Below, in pieces: positions 31,736 through 40,805 of a stretch of 41,490 bases of DNA (positions are counted from its first letter, which is position 1; each line of letters starts with the position of its first letter). The stretch is taken from NCBI GenBank assembly GCA_036747295.1, contig DAIOCN010000025.1, positions 1 to 41,490 of the forward strand. The letters are read 5' to 3'. A model generated the notes under the pieces. The model was not told the origin of the DNA, did no database searches, and was given only the letters and a program-made list of their open reading frames with translations. The stretch comes from UBA4736 sp002404015. GTDB lineage: Bacteria; Chloroflexota; Dormibacteria; Dormibacterales; Dormibacteraceae. Position numbers and translations under genes: made by a program.

Positions 31736-32593
31736 TTGGGCGGGGCCCGCCGACCCCTGCTCGCCGGCCTCCTGCTCGCTCCCGCGGTCGTCCTATGCCT
31801 GGGGGTGCTGGCCTACCCACTCGTCCTGGAGGCGTGGTTCAGCCTGACCAACGCCTCGCCGGGAACGAACGGCAGCTTCGTGGGGCTTGCCAACTTCCGG
31901 TTCCTGGGCGGGCTCACGACGTACCACCAGATGGTTGCGAACACCGCCGTCTACACGGTGGCCAGCACCGTGGCCAAGGCGGCTCTGGGGCTCGGGATGG
32001 CCCTGGCGCTCAACAGTGCCTTCCCGGGCCGCCGGCTGGTGTACGCGCTGCTCTTCCTGCCCTTCATGTTCCCGGTCGTGATGGGGACGATCGGCTGGTA
32101 CTTCCTCCTGACCAACGTGCACGGAGCCCTCGACTACTTGCTCCAGGGGGTGCACGTGACCCGCCAGCCCGTGGACTTCCTCGGCACCGCGCCCATGGCC
32201 AGCGTCGTGCTGGTCAACGTGTGGCACGGGAGCGGCCTGTTCGGCGTGCTCCTCCTGGCCGGGCTGCGCTCGATCCCGGCTGAGGTGCTGGACGCGGCCT
32301 CGGTCGAGGCCGCCGCGCTGCGCCGGTTCCTGCACGTGACGCTGCCGCTGCTGCGTCCGGCCCTGCTGCTGGCGACCGTCCTCTCGGTGCTGGGCACCTT
32401 CGGGGACTTTGCGATCGTGGACCTCCTCACCGGCGGCGGCCCGATCGGACGTACCGAGATCGTCAGCACGTTCTCGTTCGAGCTGGCGCTCCGCGCGGGC
32501 GACATCGGAGTGGGCGCGGCCGTCGCCATGTCGCTGGTTCCCGTCTACGTCGCGGCGCTGTTCGTGGTGCTGCGGCTTCTGAGGAGCCGGTGA
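31736..32593 (+). CDS. sugar ABC transporter permease (MalF/UgpA type), pair 2
   Basis: A 285-residue second MalF-like permease with six predicted helices. Its coupling loop reads LDAASVEAAALRRFLHVTLPLL: the EAA-like Ala residues remain but the invariant Gly is replaced by Ala. TTG start 1 nt after the previous stop, so it belongs to the same message. It and the next gene form a second permease pair in one operon, without their own binding protein or ATPase. Confidence 0.9.
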   Translation: MGGARRPLLAGLLLAPAVVLCLGVLAYPLVLEAWFSLTNASPGTNGSFVGLANFRFLGGLTTYHQMVANTAVYTVASTVAKAALGLGMALALNSAFPGRRLVYALLFLPFMFPVVMGTIGWYFLLTNVHGALDYLLQGVHVTRQPVDFLGTAPMASVVLVNVWHGSGLFGVLLLAGLRSIPAEVLDAASVEAAALRRFLHVTLPLLRPALLLATVLSVLGTFGDFAIVDLLTGGGPIGRTEIVSTFSFELALRAGDIGVGAAVAMSLVPVYVAALFVVLRLLRSR

Positions 32594-33399
32594 CCAGGGC
32601 AGCCCGGGCAGCTTTCCTGGTGGCGATGCTGGGGTTCTGCCTGGCCCCCATCTACTGGGAGCTCGTCGTGTCGCTGAAGGGCGTCGAGGACCCCGTCGGG
32701 TCGGGCAATCCCTGGTGGCCGGAGGCCGCCACCCTGGCCCACTACGGCGCCCTCCTCCACTCCTCGCTCTTCGGCCACTGGGTCCTGAACACGGTGCTGG
32801 TCGCCGGCGTGACGATCCTGCTTAGCCTGGCCTGCAGCTGCCTGGCCGCCTTTGCGCTGGCGTTTCTCGACGTTCCCCTGGGCCGGGGCATCGTGCTCGC
32901 CTTCTTCGCGACCTACCTGCTGCCCCAAGGCGTGCTCTTCGTCCCCCTGGCGCGGCTGATGGCGCGACTCCACCTGATCGACTCCCCGGTGGCGCTGATG
33001 ATCACTTACCCGAGCCTGGTGATCCCCTTCGCGACCTGGGTCATGTGGTCGTTCTTCAGGTCGCTGCCGCCCGAGCTGATCGACCACGCCCGCCTGGAAG
33101 GGGCCGGCGTCGTGGCCACCCTTCGCCACGTGCTGTTGCCGCTGGCGCTGCCCGCGGTGGCGGCCGTGAGCCTCTTCGCGATCGCGGTCGTCTTCAACGA
33201 CTTCCTGTACGCGTTCACATTCATCGGACACCCGGAGAACACCACGCTGATGGGCGGCATCGGCGCCTTCAACGTCGACCTCCAGGACCCCGGATTCACA
33301 TTCGCCGCCATCCTGCTCGGCGGTGCCCCGGTGGCGCTCCTCTGCGCGTTCTTCGCCGACACCTACGCGCGCGGCTTGGGCACCGGTTTCATCGATTAG
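32590..33399 (+). CDS. sugar ABC transporter permease (MalG/UgpE type), pair 2
   Basis: A 269-residue second MalG-like permease with six predicted helices. Its coupling loop IDHARLEGAGVVATLRHVLLPL is more diverged than in pair 1, with His where the first Ala of EAA is usual. GTG start overlapping the preceding stop by 4 nt. It probably shares the downstream ATPase. Confidence 0.9.
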   Translation: MTRAARAAFLVAMLGFCLAPIYWELVVSLKGVEDPVGSGNPWWPEAATLAHYGALLHSSLFGHWVLNTVLVAGVTILLSLACSCLAAFALAFLDVPLGRGIVLAFFATYLLPQGVLFVPLARLMARLHLIDSPVALMITYPSLVIPFATWVMWSFFRSLPPELIDHARLEGAGVVATLRHVLLPLALPAVAAVSLFAIAVVFNDFLYAFTFIGHPENTTLMGGIGAFNVDLQDPGFTFAAILLGGAPVALLCAFFADTYARGLGTGFID

Positions 33400-33410
33400 G
33401 ATTTACCGCG

Positions 33411-34469
<1,059 letters not shown>

Positions 34470-34471
34470 GG

Positions 34472-35287
34472 TTGCTCCAGCTCGCGGTCGCGCTGGCCGT
34501 CGCCAGCGCGTTCCTGCACGCGAGCTGGAACATCCTCCTCAAGTCGTCGGGCGACCCGCTCCGGCTGGGAGCCCGCGCCATGGGCGCGGCGGTGGTCATA
34601 TTCACGCCGATCGCGGTGGCACTCTGGCTGTTGACGGGGCGGCCCTGGATGCCCTGGCAGGCGTGGGCCCTGGCCACCGTCTCCGGCGCGATCAACGCGC
34701 TCTACTTCCACCTCCTTTCGGCGGCCTACCGGCGGGGCCAGATCTCATCCGTGTACCCGATCGCGCGCGGCTCGGCCCCGCTGATCGCGGTGCTGGTCGG
34801 CCTCGTCGTGTTCCGTGAGCACCTGAGCGCCGCCCAGGCGGGAGGGGTGGCGGCGGTCCTGCTCGGGATCTGGCTGGTCCGGCCGCCGCGGGGTGCGCGG
34901 GCGGCCGTTCTGCCGGCGCTCGCCACGGGGCTCGCCATCGCCGCCTACACCTCGATCGACCGCGCCGGCGTGCGGCTGGGGCCGTTCTGGATGTACTCCT
35001 GGGCCGAGTTCGCCGCCACCGCCCTGCTGCTGTTGCCCTGGCGGGGCCCCGCGCCGGTCCCCAACGCGCGGCTGGTCGGCGGCCTCAGCGTCGGCGCCTA
35101 CTCGCTGGTGCTGGCCGCCCTGGCTTTGGCGCCGCTGGCGGTGATCGCGCCGCTCCGGGAGTCCTCGGTCGTGCTGGTGGCCCTCTGGGGGGTCTTCCGC
35201 CTGGGCGAGCGGGAGGGGGGAGTCGGCCTCAAGGTGGGCGGCGCGGCGGCCGTGCTGGCCGGGCTGGTCCTGCTTACGGTCGGGTGA
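34472..35287 (+). CDS. EamA (DMT) family transporter
   Basis: A 271-residue protein with about nine to ten helices in two repeats: FLHASWNILLKSSGDP near the start and SSVYPIARGSAPLIAVLVG at about residues 91-109. It is a likely metabolite exporter. TTG start 2 nt after the ATPase stop, so it is part of the transporter operon. Its last 14 bp overlap the convergent dehydratase gene. It is only distantly similar to the EamA protein at 5924-6817. Confidence 0.85.
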   Translation: MLQLAVALAVASAFLHASWNILLKSSGDPLRLGARAMGAAVVIFTPIAVALWLLTGRPWMPWQAWALATVSGAINALYFHLLSAAYRRGQISSVYPIARGSAPLIAVLVGLVVFREHLSAAQAGGVAAVLLGIWLVRPPRGARAAVLPALATGLAIAAYTSIDRAGVRLGPFWMYSWAEFAATALLLLPWRGPAPVPNARLVGGLSVGAYSLVLAALALAPLAVIAPLRESSVVLVALWGVFRLGEREGGVGLKVGGAAAVLAGLVLLTVG

Positions 35288-36941
35288 TGGCCCCTTCCGA
35301 AGCCGAGCTGACCTGGGCCGCGTACTTGGCGAACACGCCGGTGCGGTAGTGCGGCTCCGGCGGCGACCAGTCGCGCAGCCGCTCGACGATGTCCACGTCC
35401 ACCGCGTCCAGCGTCCGGGAGGCGACGTCGATGCGGACCACGTCGCCGTCGCGGAGAGCGGCCAGCGGGCCGCCGACCGCGGCCTCCGGCGCCACGTGCC
35501 CGACCATGAGGCCCTGGGTGGCGCCCGAGAACCGTCCGTCGGTGACCAGCGCCACCGAGTCTCCCAGGCCCTGGCCGACGATGGCGGCCGTCACCTGCAG
35601 CATCTCTCTCATGCCCGGCCCGCCCTTGGGGCCCTCATAGCGGATGACCACCGTCTCGCCGGGGTTGATGTTTCGGCCGAGCACGGCCGCCAGCGCGTCC
35701 TCCTCGCGGTTGAAGACGCGGGCCGGGCCGCTGTGGACGTGCGGCGTATGGTGCGCGACCTTGACCACCGAGCCCTCGGGGGCGAGGTTGCCCTTCAGGA
35801 TCACGAGCCCGCCCTCGGCCGAGAAGGGGTTGGAGAGGGGGCGGACGACCTCCTGGCCGGGCGTCTCGGTCACGGTTGCGCACTCTTCTTCGAGGGTCCG
35901 GCCCGTGACGGTCAGGGCTGATCCGTCGACGTGGCCGCCCTCGATCAGATGCTTCGTCAGCACCGCGATGCCGCCCGCCTTGTGCAGCTCGTAGGCGGCA
36001 AACCGGCCCGCCGGCTTCAGGTCGCAGAGCAGCGGCGTGCGCCTCGAGATGTCGTCGATGTCGTCCACGGTCAGGTCCACTCCGACCTCGCGGGCGACCG
36101 CGATCAGGTGCAGGACGGCGTTGGTCGAGCCGCCCGAGGCCGCCACCACCGCCACCGCGTTCTCGAAGGCCATCCTCGTGAGCACCTGGGAGGGCCTGAG
36201 GTCGGCTTCCAGCACCCGCATGGCCAGGCGGCCGACCTCCTCCGAGGCGGCCAGCTTGGCGGGGTCCACCGCGGGGATCGAGTTGAAGCCGACCGGAGAC
36301 AGCCCGATCACCTCCAGCACCATCGACATTGTGTTGGCGGTGTACTGGCCGCCGCAGGCCCCGGCCCCGGGGCAGACGACCGCCTCCAGCTCCCGCAGGT
36401 CGGCCTCCGACATCCGGCCTGCGGTCACCGCTCCGATGGCCTCGTAGATCTCGCCGACCGCGACCGGGCGGCCGCGGAAGTTGCCGGGCATGATCGAGCC
36501 CGCGTACACGATCACGGCCGGGCGGTCGAGGCGGGCGGCGGCCATCATCGCGGCGGGGTTGGTCTTGTCGCAGGATGCGATGCACACGAGGCCGTCGAAA
36601 TAGTGGCCGCGGGCGACCAGCTCGATGGAATCCGCGATGACCTCGCGGGACACCAGCGAGGACTTCATGCCCTCCGTGCCCATGGTGATGCCGTCCGAGA
36701 TGGCGATCGTGTTCAGCTCCATCGGTGTGCCGCCGGCGCCCCGGACCCCGTTCTTCACGTGCACCGCCAGCTCGCGGTGGTTGTAGTTGCACGGCATCGT
36801 CTCGATCCAGGAATGGGCGACCCCGACCATCGGCTTCTCAAGGTCCTCGTGCGTGTAGCCGATGCCGAGCAGGAAGGAGCGGGCCGCAGCTCGCGAGGTG
36901 CCGTCGTAGAGGGTCCGGCTGTACCGGCGGGGATCGCTCAT
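35274..36941 (-). CDS. ilvD: IlvD/Edd family dehydratase (dihydroxy-acid or sugar-acid dehydratase)
   Basis: A 555-residue dehydratase of IlvD length. It has the three [2Fe-2S] cysteines C51 (PCNYNH), C124 (SCDKTNP) and C196 (GAGACGGQYTANTM), with K126 as the likely carbamylated Mg ligand. IlvD makes 2-keto acids for valine and isoleucine synthesis; close relatives dehydrate xylonate, arabonate or gluconate. Placement at the end of an operon with an HpcH/HpaI aldolase and a 2-hydroxyacid dehydrogenase, next to a sugar ABC transporter, favours a sugar-acid role, though the sequence looks IlvD-like. It starts 3 nt after the RraA-like gene. Confidence 0.88.
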   Translation of the reverse strand: MSDPRRYSRTLYDGTSRAAARSFLLGIGYTHEDLEKPMVGVAHSWIETMPCNYNHRELAVHVKNGVRGAGGTPMELNTIAISDGITMGTEGMKSSLVSREVIADSIELVARGHYFDGLVCIASCDKTNPAAMMAAARLDRPAVIVYAGSIMPGNFRGRPVAVGEIYEAIGAVTAGRMSEADLRELEAVVCPGAGACGGQYTANTMSMVLEVIGLSPVGFNSIPAVDPAKLAASEEVGRLAMRVLEADLRPSQVLTRMAFENAVAVVAASGGSTNAVLHLIAVAREVGVDLTVDDIDDISRRTPLLCDLKPAGRFAAYELHKAGGIAVLTKHLIEGGHVDGSALTVTGRTLEEECATVTETPGQEVVRPLSNPFSAEGGLVILKGNLAPEGSVVKVAHHTPHVHSGPARVFNREEDALAAVLGRNINPGETVVIRYEGPKGGPGMREMLQVTAAIVGQGLGDSVALVTDGRFSGATQGLMVGHVAPEAAVGGPLAALRDGDVVRIDVASRTLDAVDVDIVERLRDWSPPEPHYRTGVFAKYAAQVSSASEGAITRP

Positions 36942-36944
36942 GGG

Positions 36945-37625
36945 CTAGTGCTTCACGCTCTTCATCTCGGCCAGCCTGTCTGGGTCGAAGTCCGGCGAGC
37001 GGACCCAGCGGAGCAGGCGCTGCTCGCGCTCGATAACGCGGTCGGCAGCCGCGGGCAGCTCGCCGGCGAGCTCCTTGGGGACCAGGAGCACGCCGTGCTG
37101 GTCGGCGTGCAGCAGGTCGCCGGGTGCGATCCGCAGGCCCCCGATGTTGACCGTCTCGCCCGTCGACTCGACGCGCACGTAGGCGTGCGAGACGCCCGCG
37201 CCCCGTGCGAAGAACTGGAAGCTCATTCCCCGCGCCTCGCCCAGGTCCCGGACGCAGCCGTCGGTGATGCAGCCGGCGCAGCCCAGAGCCTTGAAGATGG
37301 TGGCGTTGACCTCGCCCCAGAGCGACCCCAGCGCGGGCGGCTCGTCCAGGTCCTTGACCACGACCACCCGGGGCGCGGGTTGGCTGCGGACGTGGGCCCA
37401 GAGCGCCGACTGGTCGTCGTGACCCTTGGCCCGGGCCCGGATCGTGGCGGTGGCGGCGAAGCCGACCATCACGCCCAGCTCAGGGAACATGCAGCGGATG
37501 TCCGGGCTCGCGAAGCCTTCGTCGCGGGGCCGCACGTCGAAGGTCTCGATGGCGTTGGCCATTGTCGGCGTGTCGTAGCGGCGGAGCGCCTCCAGCACGC
37601 CCGGCGTGATCTCGGTGACACTCAT
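36945..37625 (-). CDS. RraA-like / HMG aldolase family protein
   Basis: A 226-residue alpha/beta protein with ATPTMANAIE-like start (TPTMANAI) and the active-site GCITDGCVRDL, where the D-G-x-x-R-D motif binds a divalent metal and substrate in 4-hydroxy-4-methyl-2-oxoglutarate (HMG) aldolases. Plain RraA regulators are shorter (about 160 residues), so an aldolase or oxaloacetate decarboxylase role fits better here. ATG at 37625 is preferred over the longer frame to 37754. Middle gene of the catabolic operon. Confidence 0.85.
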   Translation of the reverse strand: MSVTEITPGVLEALRRYDTPTMANAIETFDVRPRDEGFASPDIRCMFPELGVMVGFAATATIRARAKGHDDQSALWAHVRSQPAPRVVVVKDLDEPPALGSLWGEVNATIFKALGCAGCITDGCVRDLGEARGMSFQFFARGAGVSHAYVRVESTGETVNIGGLRIAPGDLLHADQHGVLLVPKELAGELPAAADRVIEREQRLLRWVRSPDFDPDRLAEMKSVKH

Positions 37626-37650
37626 TTCCGGGATCCCCGCTGTGACCCGG

Positions 37651-38436
37651 TCACGAGTAGCCGCTCTTGGTCTCACTCGGCGCCAGCTCGCCGCCCAGCC
37701 GCTTGGCCACGGCCTGGGCCGTTCCGCGCAGAAAGACCGCGTCCGAGTTGACATTCAGCATGCCGAAGCCCAGCGAGCGCCAGCGCTCGGCGATCTCGGG
37801 GCCGCCGCAGTGGATGCCCGCGGTCACGCGGTGGCGCTTGGCGGCGGCCAGGATCGACTCGATGGCGCCCACGTGCTCCGGGTCGCTGGGGTCTGCCGAC
37901 GGCTGTAGGCCATAGGAGATGGCCAGGTCGTTGGGCCCGACATAGACCGCGTCGACGCCAGGCACCGAGAGGATCTCGTCCGCCGCCGCCACACCGGCCC
38001 GGGTCTCGATCATGACGGCGACCACAGTCCGCCGGTTGGCGCTCTCAGCGGTGTAACCGGCCACCCCCAGGGCCGCGCGCACGGGGCCCCAGCTGCGGTA
38101 GCCGGCGGGCGGGTAGCGGCAGGCGCCGACCGCCCGCTCGGCCTCCTCGCGGGAGTTGACCATCGGCACGACGATGCCTTCGGCCCCCGCGTCGAGCGCC
38201 TTCATGATCGGCTCGGGCTCGTTCCAGGGGACCCGTACGAACGAGGGCGTGCCGGTCCCCGAGAGCGCCTGCAGCATCACCACCAGCGAGTCGTAGCCGA
38301 TCAGGCCGTGCTGGGTGTCGATGCAGACCCAGTCGAAGCCGGCGCGGCCCATCAGCTCCGCGCTGAAAGGGCTGGGGATCACGCACCAGCCGCCAACCGT
38401 CGGCTCCTCGCGGTCGAACAGCTCGCGAAGACTCAT
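37651..38436 (-). CDS. HpcH/HpaI family aldolase (class II 2-keto-3-deoxy acid aldolase)
   Basis: A 261-residue TIM-barrel aldolase with the general base in CIDTQHGLIGYD (H43), the metal ligand Glu in MIETRAGV (about E144) and Asp in VGPNDLAIS, plus RVPWNEP. The family splits 2-keto-3-deoxy sugar acids or related compounds into pyruvate and an aldehyde such as glycolaldehyde or tartronate semialdehyde. ATG overlaps the dehydrogenase stop by 4 nt (ATGA). It is the natural next step after the dehydratase in the same operon. Confidence 0.92.
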   Translation of the reverse strand: MSLRELFDREEPTVGGWCVIPSPFSAELMGRAGFDWVCIDTQHGLIGYDSLVVMLQALSGTGTPSFVRVPWNEPEPIMKALDAGAEGIVVPMVNSREEAERAVGACRYPPAGYRSWGPVRAALGVAGYTAESANRRTVVAVMIETRAGVAAADEILSVPGVDAVYVGPNDLAISYGLQPSADPSDPEHVGAIESILAAAKRHRVTAGIHCGGPEIAERWRSLGFGMLNVNSDAVFLRGTAQAVAKRLGGELAPSETKSGYS

Positions 38437-39398
38437 CGGCGCCTCGTCACCCCGTTCACCACATTGAAGGGGTCGTCGCCGTCCAGAACCCGGCTCAGGT
38501 TGGCCCCGCACACCTCCATGACACGGGCCTCGGCTTCCCGGGTCGCGCCACCGACGTGGGGTGACAGGAAGACGTTTTCGAGGGCTCGCAGCGGGGAATC
38601 GGCGGAGAGCGGCTCCTGCTCGAACACGTCCAGGGCGGCGCCCCCCAGGCGGCCGGAGTCGAGTGCCTGGACCAGCGCCTGCTCGTCCACGACGGGACCC
38701 CTGGCGGCGTTGATGAGGATCGTGCCCGGCCGCACCCGAGCCAGCGCGTCGGTGCCGATCAGGTGCCGGGTGTCGTCGTCCAGGGGCACGTGGACGCAGA
38801 CGACGTCCGCCTCGGCCAGCAGGTCCTCGAACGACCTGGGCTCGGCGCCGGAGAGGCTCTTGGGCACGATGTCGTTGAAGAGGACCCGGCAGCCGAAGCC
38901 CCGCAGCCGGGACGCCACCGCGTTGCCCACGTTGCCCAGCCCGATGATCCCGACCGTCATGGCGCCCAGCTCGCGGCCCATCATCTGGGGGTAGGGCCAG
39001 CCGCCATCCCGCATCTTGCGATCACCGTAGGCGCCCAGCCGGAGCAGGTTCAGGGCGGCCATGATCACCCAGTCGGCGACCGCGTCCCGGTTGTAGCCGG
39101 CGGCGTTGGCGACCGGGATGCCGAGCTCGGCCGCCACCCGGTGGTCGATCACGTCAAAGCCGACGGCGGGCTGCTGGATCAGCCGGCAGCGCCCCATCGA
39201 CTCAAGGATCGAGCGGTCCAGGCGGTGCTTGTGGCGCTTGTCCCCGATGACGAGGTCGGCGTCCGCCACCAGCTCGCGCACGGCGTCCGGGGCGGGTGGA
39301 TCGGGCGCGACCGCCACCTCGACCTCATGCCTTCCCTTGAACAGGCCACGAACGGTCTCCTCGCTGAAGGGGCTGAGACAGGCGACGCGAGCGGCCAC
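38433..39398 (-). CDS. D-isomer specific 2-hydroxyacid dehydrogenase
   Basis: A 321-residue NAD(P)H enzyme. The Rossmann fold starts VGIIGLGNVGNAVA (149-162). The catalytic residues are R233 (NAARGPVVDE), the Glu in the following EQEP stretch and H281 (SPHVGG). It is similar to glyoxylate/hydroxypyruvate and phosphoglycerate dehydrogenases without the ACT domain. GTG at 39398 is chosen because TAGCCT stands 7 nt before it and the frame to 39650 has no family content. First gene of the operon; it could reduce the aldehyde or keto acid left by the aldolase. Confidence 0.92.
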   Translation of the reverse strand: MAARVACLSPFSEETVRGLFKGRHEVEVAVAPDPPAPDAVRELVADADLVIGDKRHKHRLDRSILESMGRCRLIQQPAVGFDVIDHRVAAELGIPVANAAGYNRDAVADWVIMAALNLLRLGAYGDRKMRDGGWPYPQMMGRELGAMTVGIIGLGNVGNAVASRLRGFGCRVLFNDIVPKSLSGAEPRSFEDLLAEADVVCVHVPLDDDTRHLIGTDALARVRPGTILINAARGPVVDEQALVQALDSGRLGGAALDVFEQEPLSADSPLRALENVFLSPHVGGATREAEARVMEVCGANLSRVLDGDDPFNVVNGVTRRR

Positions 39399-39405
39399 GT
39401 CCGCG

Positions 39406-39411
39406 AGGCTA
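39406..39411 (-). promoter_or_regulatory. leaderless -10 box of the dehydrogenase operon
   Basis: Minus-strand TAGCCT with a 7-nt spacer to GTG 39398 and no ribosome binding site, as for other first genes here. Confidence 0.5.
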
Positions 39412-39431
39412 GCAGACTGCGGCTGAGCAAT

Positions 39432-39461
39432 TTGCGTGACCCCGGGCACGATCGGTAGAGT
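39432..39461 (+). promoter_or_regulatory. probable promoter of the cold-shock gene
   Basis: TTGCGT (39432-39437) and TAGAGT (39456-39461) are separated by 18 bp, the best -35/-10 pair in this gap. It would start transcription near 39468 and give a leader of about 95 nt. A perfect 10-bp inverted repeat (GACCCCGGGC 39438-39447, GCCCGGGGTC 39471-39480) flanks the -10 box and may be an operator. Confidence 0.45.
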
Positions 39462-39507
39462 TGGCGGGTCGCCCGGGGTCGGTGCGATGTTCGCCGCGGT
39501 CGCTGGA

Positions 39508-39551
39508 TCCTTCTCGATTGGCTGGGCGTTCGTGGATCTCATCGAGAAGGA
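39508..39551 (+). promoter_or_regulatory. leader hairpin covering the ribosome binding site of the cold-shock gene
   Basis: TCCTTCTCGAT (39508-39518) pairs perfectly with ATCGAGAAGGA (39541-39551) around a 22-nt loop. The 3' arm contains the first five bases of the AAGGAGG ribosome binding site (39547-39553), 10 nt before the ATG. The message could thus switch between closed and open forms with temperature or by Csp binding, as known for cold-shock mRNAs. Confidence 0.5.
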
Positions 39552-39563
39552 GGAGACAGCGAC

Positions 39564-39767
39564 ATGACTGAGGGCACAATCAAGAAGCTGGTGGCGGACC
39601 GGGGGTTCGGCTTCATCGCGGCGGAGGACGGCAAGGAGTACTTCTTCCACCGCTCGGGCCTCGACAGCTCGATCAACTTCGACAGCCTTTCCGGGGGCGA
39701 GCGGGTCACGTTCGAGATCGAAGCCAGCCAGAAGGGTCCGCGCGCGGGCCGGGTCAAGCCAGCCTGA
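39564..39767 (+). CDS. cspA: cold-shock domain protein
   Basis: A 67-residue single cold-shock domain (OB fold) that binds single-stranded RNA and DNA and acts as an RNA chaperone. RNP1 is RGFGFI (13-18) and RNP2 YFFHRS (26-31). The ATG has a strong AAGGAGG site, unlike the many leaderless genes here, and a long leader with a hairpin over that site. It is followed after 16 nt by a terminator, so it is monocistronic. Confidence 0.96.
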   Translation: MTEGTIKKLVADRGFGFIAAEDGKEYFFHRSGLDSSINFDSLSGGERVTFEIEASQKGPRAGRVKPA

Positions 39768-39783
39768 CCAGCACCGCCCGGCA

Positions 39784-39812
39784 GGGGTCCTCGCCGGAGC
39801 GCGGCCCCTTTT
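39784..39812 (+). terminator. Rho-independent terminator of the cold-shock gene
   Basis: GGGGTC (39784-39789) pairs with GGCCCC (39803-39808, one G-U pair), with an inner CTC/GAG stem, followed by TTTT at 39809-39812. It is the only classical U-tailed terminator seen in the window. Confidence 0.7.
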
Positions 39813-39834
39813 GATTGCGGGGCTCCGCCTGCCG

Positions 39835-40788
39835 CTACAGCTTCCGGAGGAAGTCCAGCAGCGCCTCGTTGACCTCTTGTGGCCGCTCCTGCTGGATCCA
39901 GTGGCCGCAGCCCGTAAGGACCGCCGAGTGCCTCAGGTCGGGCACCGTGCTCTTGAGTCCGGCCACCGTCTCCGGACCTCCCGGAAAGTTGTAGACCACG
40001 TCCCGGTCGCCGACCATGAAGAGCGCCGGCGGGGTGACCAGGGCACCCTGCCAGGGCGCTGAGAGCTCCCAGCTCAGATTCTGGGTCCGGTACCAGTTGA
40101 GGGCGCCTCTGAAGCCTGTCCGCTCGAACTCGGCCGTGAAGTGGTCGATGTCGGCCTCGGTGAGCCAGCCGGGCAGCTGGTCGGGGGTTGAGAGGGCCCC
40201 GACCAGGCCATCCTCGCCGACCATCATGTCGGACACGGTGGGCGCGTCGCCCGAGGCGCCGTAGAGGAACGCCGTGATTGTGCGCCGGACGTCGTGCTCC
40301 AGCTCGCGCTCGGCGACGCCGGGCTCCTGGAAGTAGACCTGGTAGAAGCGCTCGCCGAGGGCGTGGCGCATCACGTCGATCGGCGGGTGAGAGCCGCGCC
40401 CGCGGCGGGGGACGGAGAGCGCGGCCACGCCGCGGACCAGGTCCGGGCGGTAGAGCGCGGTGTTCCAGGCCACCGGGGCGCCCCAGTCATGGCCGACCAC
40501 GACGGCCTGCCGCTCGCCCAGCGCGTGCAGCAGCCCGACCACATCGCCGACCAGGTGGAACATCGAGTACCGCTCGATCTCCTCGGGAGCGTCCGTCCGG
40601 CCGTAGCCGCGCTGGTCGGGGGCGACAGCGTGGAAGCCGGCGCCGGCCAGGGCCGCCAGCTGGTGGCGCCACGAGTACCAGCCCTCCGGGAAGCCGTGGA
40701 GGAGGAGCACGAGCGGGCCTTCACCGGCCTCGGCGATGTGCATCTGGATGCCGTTGCTCTCTACGACCCGGTGGGTGGTTTCTGCCAT
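39835..40788 (-). CDS. epoxide hydrolase-like alpha/beta hydrolase
   Basis: A 317-residue alpha/beta hydrolase of the epoxide hydrolase/haloalkane dehalogenase group. The oxyanion motif is HGFPEGWYSW (31-40), the nucleophile elbow GHDWGAPVAW has Asp D101 instead of Ser, the acid lies near MVGDRD and the His is in GCGHWIQQERP. The Asp nucleophile and HGFP motif favour epoxide hydrolysis. TATCTT lies 6 nt before the ATG without a ribosome binding site (leaderless). Divergent from the DsbA-like selenoprotein gene with 17 bp between starts. Confidence 0.9.
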   Translation of the reverse strand: MAETTHRVVESNGIQMHIAEAGEGPLVLLLHGFPEGWYSWRHQLAALAGAGFHAVAPDQRGYGRTDAPEEIERYSMFHLVGDVVGLLHALGERQAVVVGHDWGAPVAWNTALYRPDLVRGVAALSVPRRGRGSHPPIDVMRHALGERFYQVYFQEPGVAERELEHDVRRTITAFLYGASGDAPTVSDMMVGEDGLVGALSTPDQLPGWLTEADIDHFTAEFERTGFRGALNWYRTQNLSWELSAPWQGALVTPPALFMVGDRDVVYNFPGGPETVAGLKSTVPDLRHSAVLTGCGHWIQQERPQEVNEALLDFLRKL

Positions 40789-40794
40789 TGCCTG

Positions 40795-40800
40795 AAGATA
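40795..40800 (-). promoter_or_regulatory. leaderless -10 box of the epoxide hydrolase-like gene
   Basis: Minus-strand TATCTT with a 6-nt spacer to the ATG at 40788-40786. Confidence 0.5.
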
Positions 40801-40805
40801 GGCCA

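Noticed and set aside
36945..37625. RraA as the ribonuclease E inhibitor
   Set aside because: The protein is longer than regulators of that type and sits in a catabolic operon with an aldolase and a dehydratase.
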